Part shown: positions 31,572 through 31,726 of the stretch, one piece after another
Layout: the number at the start of each line of letters is the position of its first letter
Numbering within the stretch: position 1 is the first letter of the stretch
DNA from: DATGZH01 sp035297265
Lineage (GTDB): Bacteria; Actinomycetota; Acidimicrobiia; Acidimicrobiales; RAAP-2
Reading direction: 5' to 3'
DNA: 31,726 nucleotides
Assembly (NCBI GenBank): GCA_035297265.1
Contig: DATGZH010000012.1
Span: forward strand, 1-31,726
The notes under the pieces: model-generated
Seen by the model: only the letters and a program-made list of their open reading frames with translations
Told to the model about the DNA's origin: nothing
Database searches by the model: none
Program-made: the position numbers and the translations under genes

Positions 31572-31726
31572 ACGGCGCCGAACGTCCGACCCTGGCGGTG
31601 TTCAAGTTCGCGTCGTGCGATGGCTGTCAGCTCAGCCTCCTCGACTGCGAGGACGAGCTCCTGGCCCTGGCGGGGGCGGTGCGCATCGCCAGCTTCCCCG
31701 AGGCGTCGAGCGCCGTCGTGAAGGGC
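31568..31726 (+). CDS. hyhS: [NiFe]-hydrogenase small (delta) subunit, 5' end only
   Basis: The first 53 codons of a gene that runs off the window, starting at GTG 31568 in a GTGA overlap with the flavin subunit gene. FKFASCDGCQLSLLDCEDELL carries the CxxCQ motif that ligates the proximal [4Fe-4S] cluster in hydrogenase small subunits and complex I 20-kDa homologues. The catalytic large subunit would be expected next. This placement completes the order beta, cNMP protein, gamma, delta. Confidence 0.9.
   Translation, partial: MNGAERPTLAVFKFASCDGCQLSLLDCEDELLALAGAVRIASFPEASSAVVKG

Noticed and set aside
1..31726. CRISPR array or replication origin
   Set aside because: No regularly spaced direct repeats and no DnaA-box clusters were noticed on reading.

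Overview
The window is high-GC, densely packed bacterial DNA with many GTG and TTG starts, overlapping ATGA, GTGA and TTGA gene junctions, F420-type (LLM) oxidoreductase and LAxTG-type surface sorting signals. Together these suggest an actinobacterium, possibly of the Acidimicrobiia; that placement is inference from gene content, not from a marker gene.

Layout. (1) 262-5931 is one very long secreted-protein frame. It holds eight SpaA/Cna-B-like repeats and a first LAFTG sorting signal, then an internal signal-peptide-like segment, seven SCP...C repeats, an Ig-like domain and a second LAYTG sorting signal. (2) 5918-8757 holds housekeeping and stress genes: a rhodanese, a P-loop kinase, an RsbW-like ATPase, a dienelactone hydrolase, an orphan OmdA-type domain, a small membrane protein and a DUF503 protein. 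(3) 8874-13034 is accessory DNA with a different texture. It has a chain of tiny overlapping ORFs, a five-TM protein, and a 1.5-kb segment bounded by a CAU-anticodon tRNA gene and a displaced copy of its 3' end. That segment carries a ribbon-helix-helix/Doc toxin-antitoxin pair. Gene-poor stretches with operator-like palindromes follow. (4) 13066-17494 holds lipid/xenobiotic-type enzymes: an LLM oxidoreductase, two alpha/beta hydrolases, a TesB thioesterase and an SDR.

(5) 17496-31726 looks like a low-oxygen/dormancy metabolic block. A universal stress protein is divergent from an operon of a phosphotransferase/P-loop fusion and an ABC exporter-type permease and ATPase. PEP synthase and a flavodoxin follow. 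On the minus strand lies a pyruvate:ferredoxin oxidoreductase (gamma, alpha, beta) with an FAD/NAD(P)/4Fe-4S GltD-like subunit. Divergent from it is a group 3b-type [NiFe]-hydrogenase operon (Fe-S subunit, HTH-less cyclic-nucleotide-binding protein, FAD/2Fe-2S subunit, and the start of the small subunit), which runs off the window.

Most notable observation: the two divergent intergenic regions of block 5 (18071-18115 and 29012-29054) each carry two copies of a 14-bp GGGnCnWWnGnCCC motif. It resembles the DosR/DevR box of mycobacterial hypoxia regulons. In both regions the proximal copy is centred exactly 43.5 bp before the rightward start codon, with a -10-like hexamer six bases before that start. 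This suggests one DosR-like regulator activating two leaderless operons plus the two leftward genes. No response-regulator gene is present in the window. The proposed physiology is pyruvate oxidation to acetyl-CoA and reduced ferredoxin, electron transfer to NAD(P), disposal as H2, and recycling of pyruvate to PEP.
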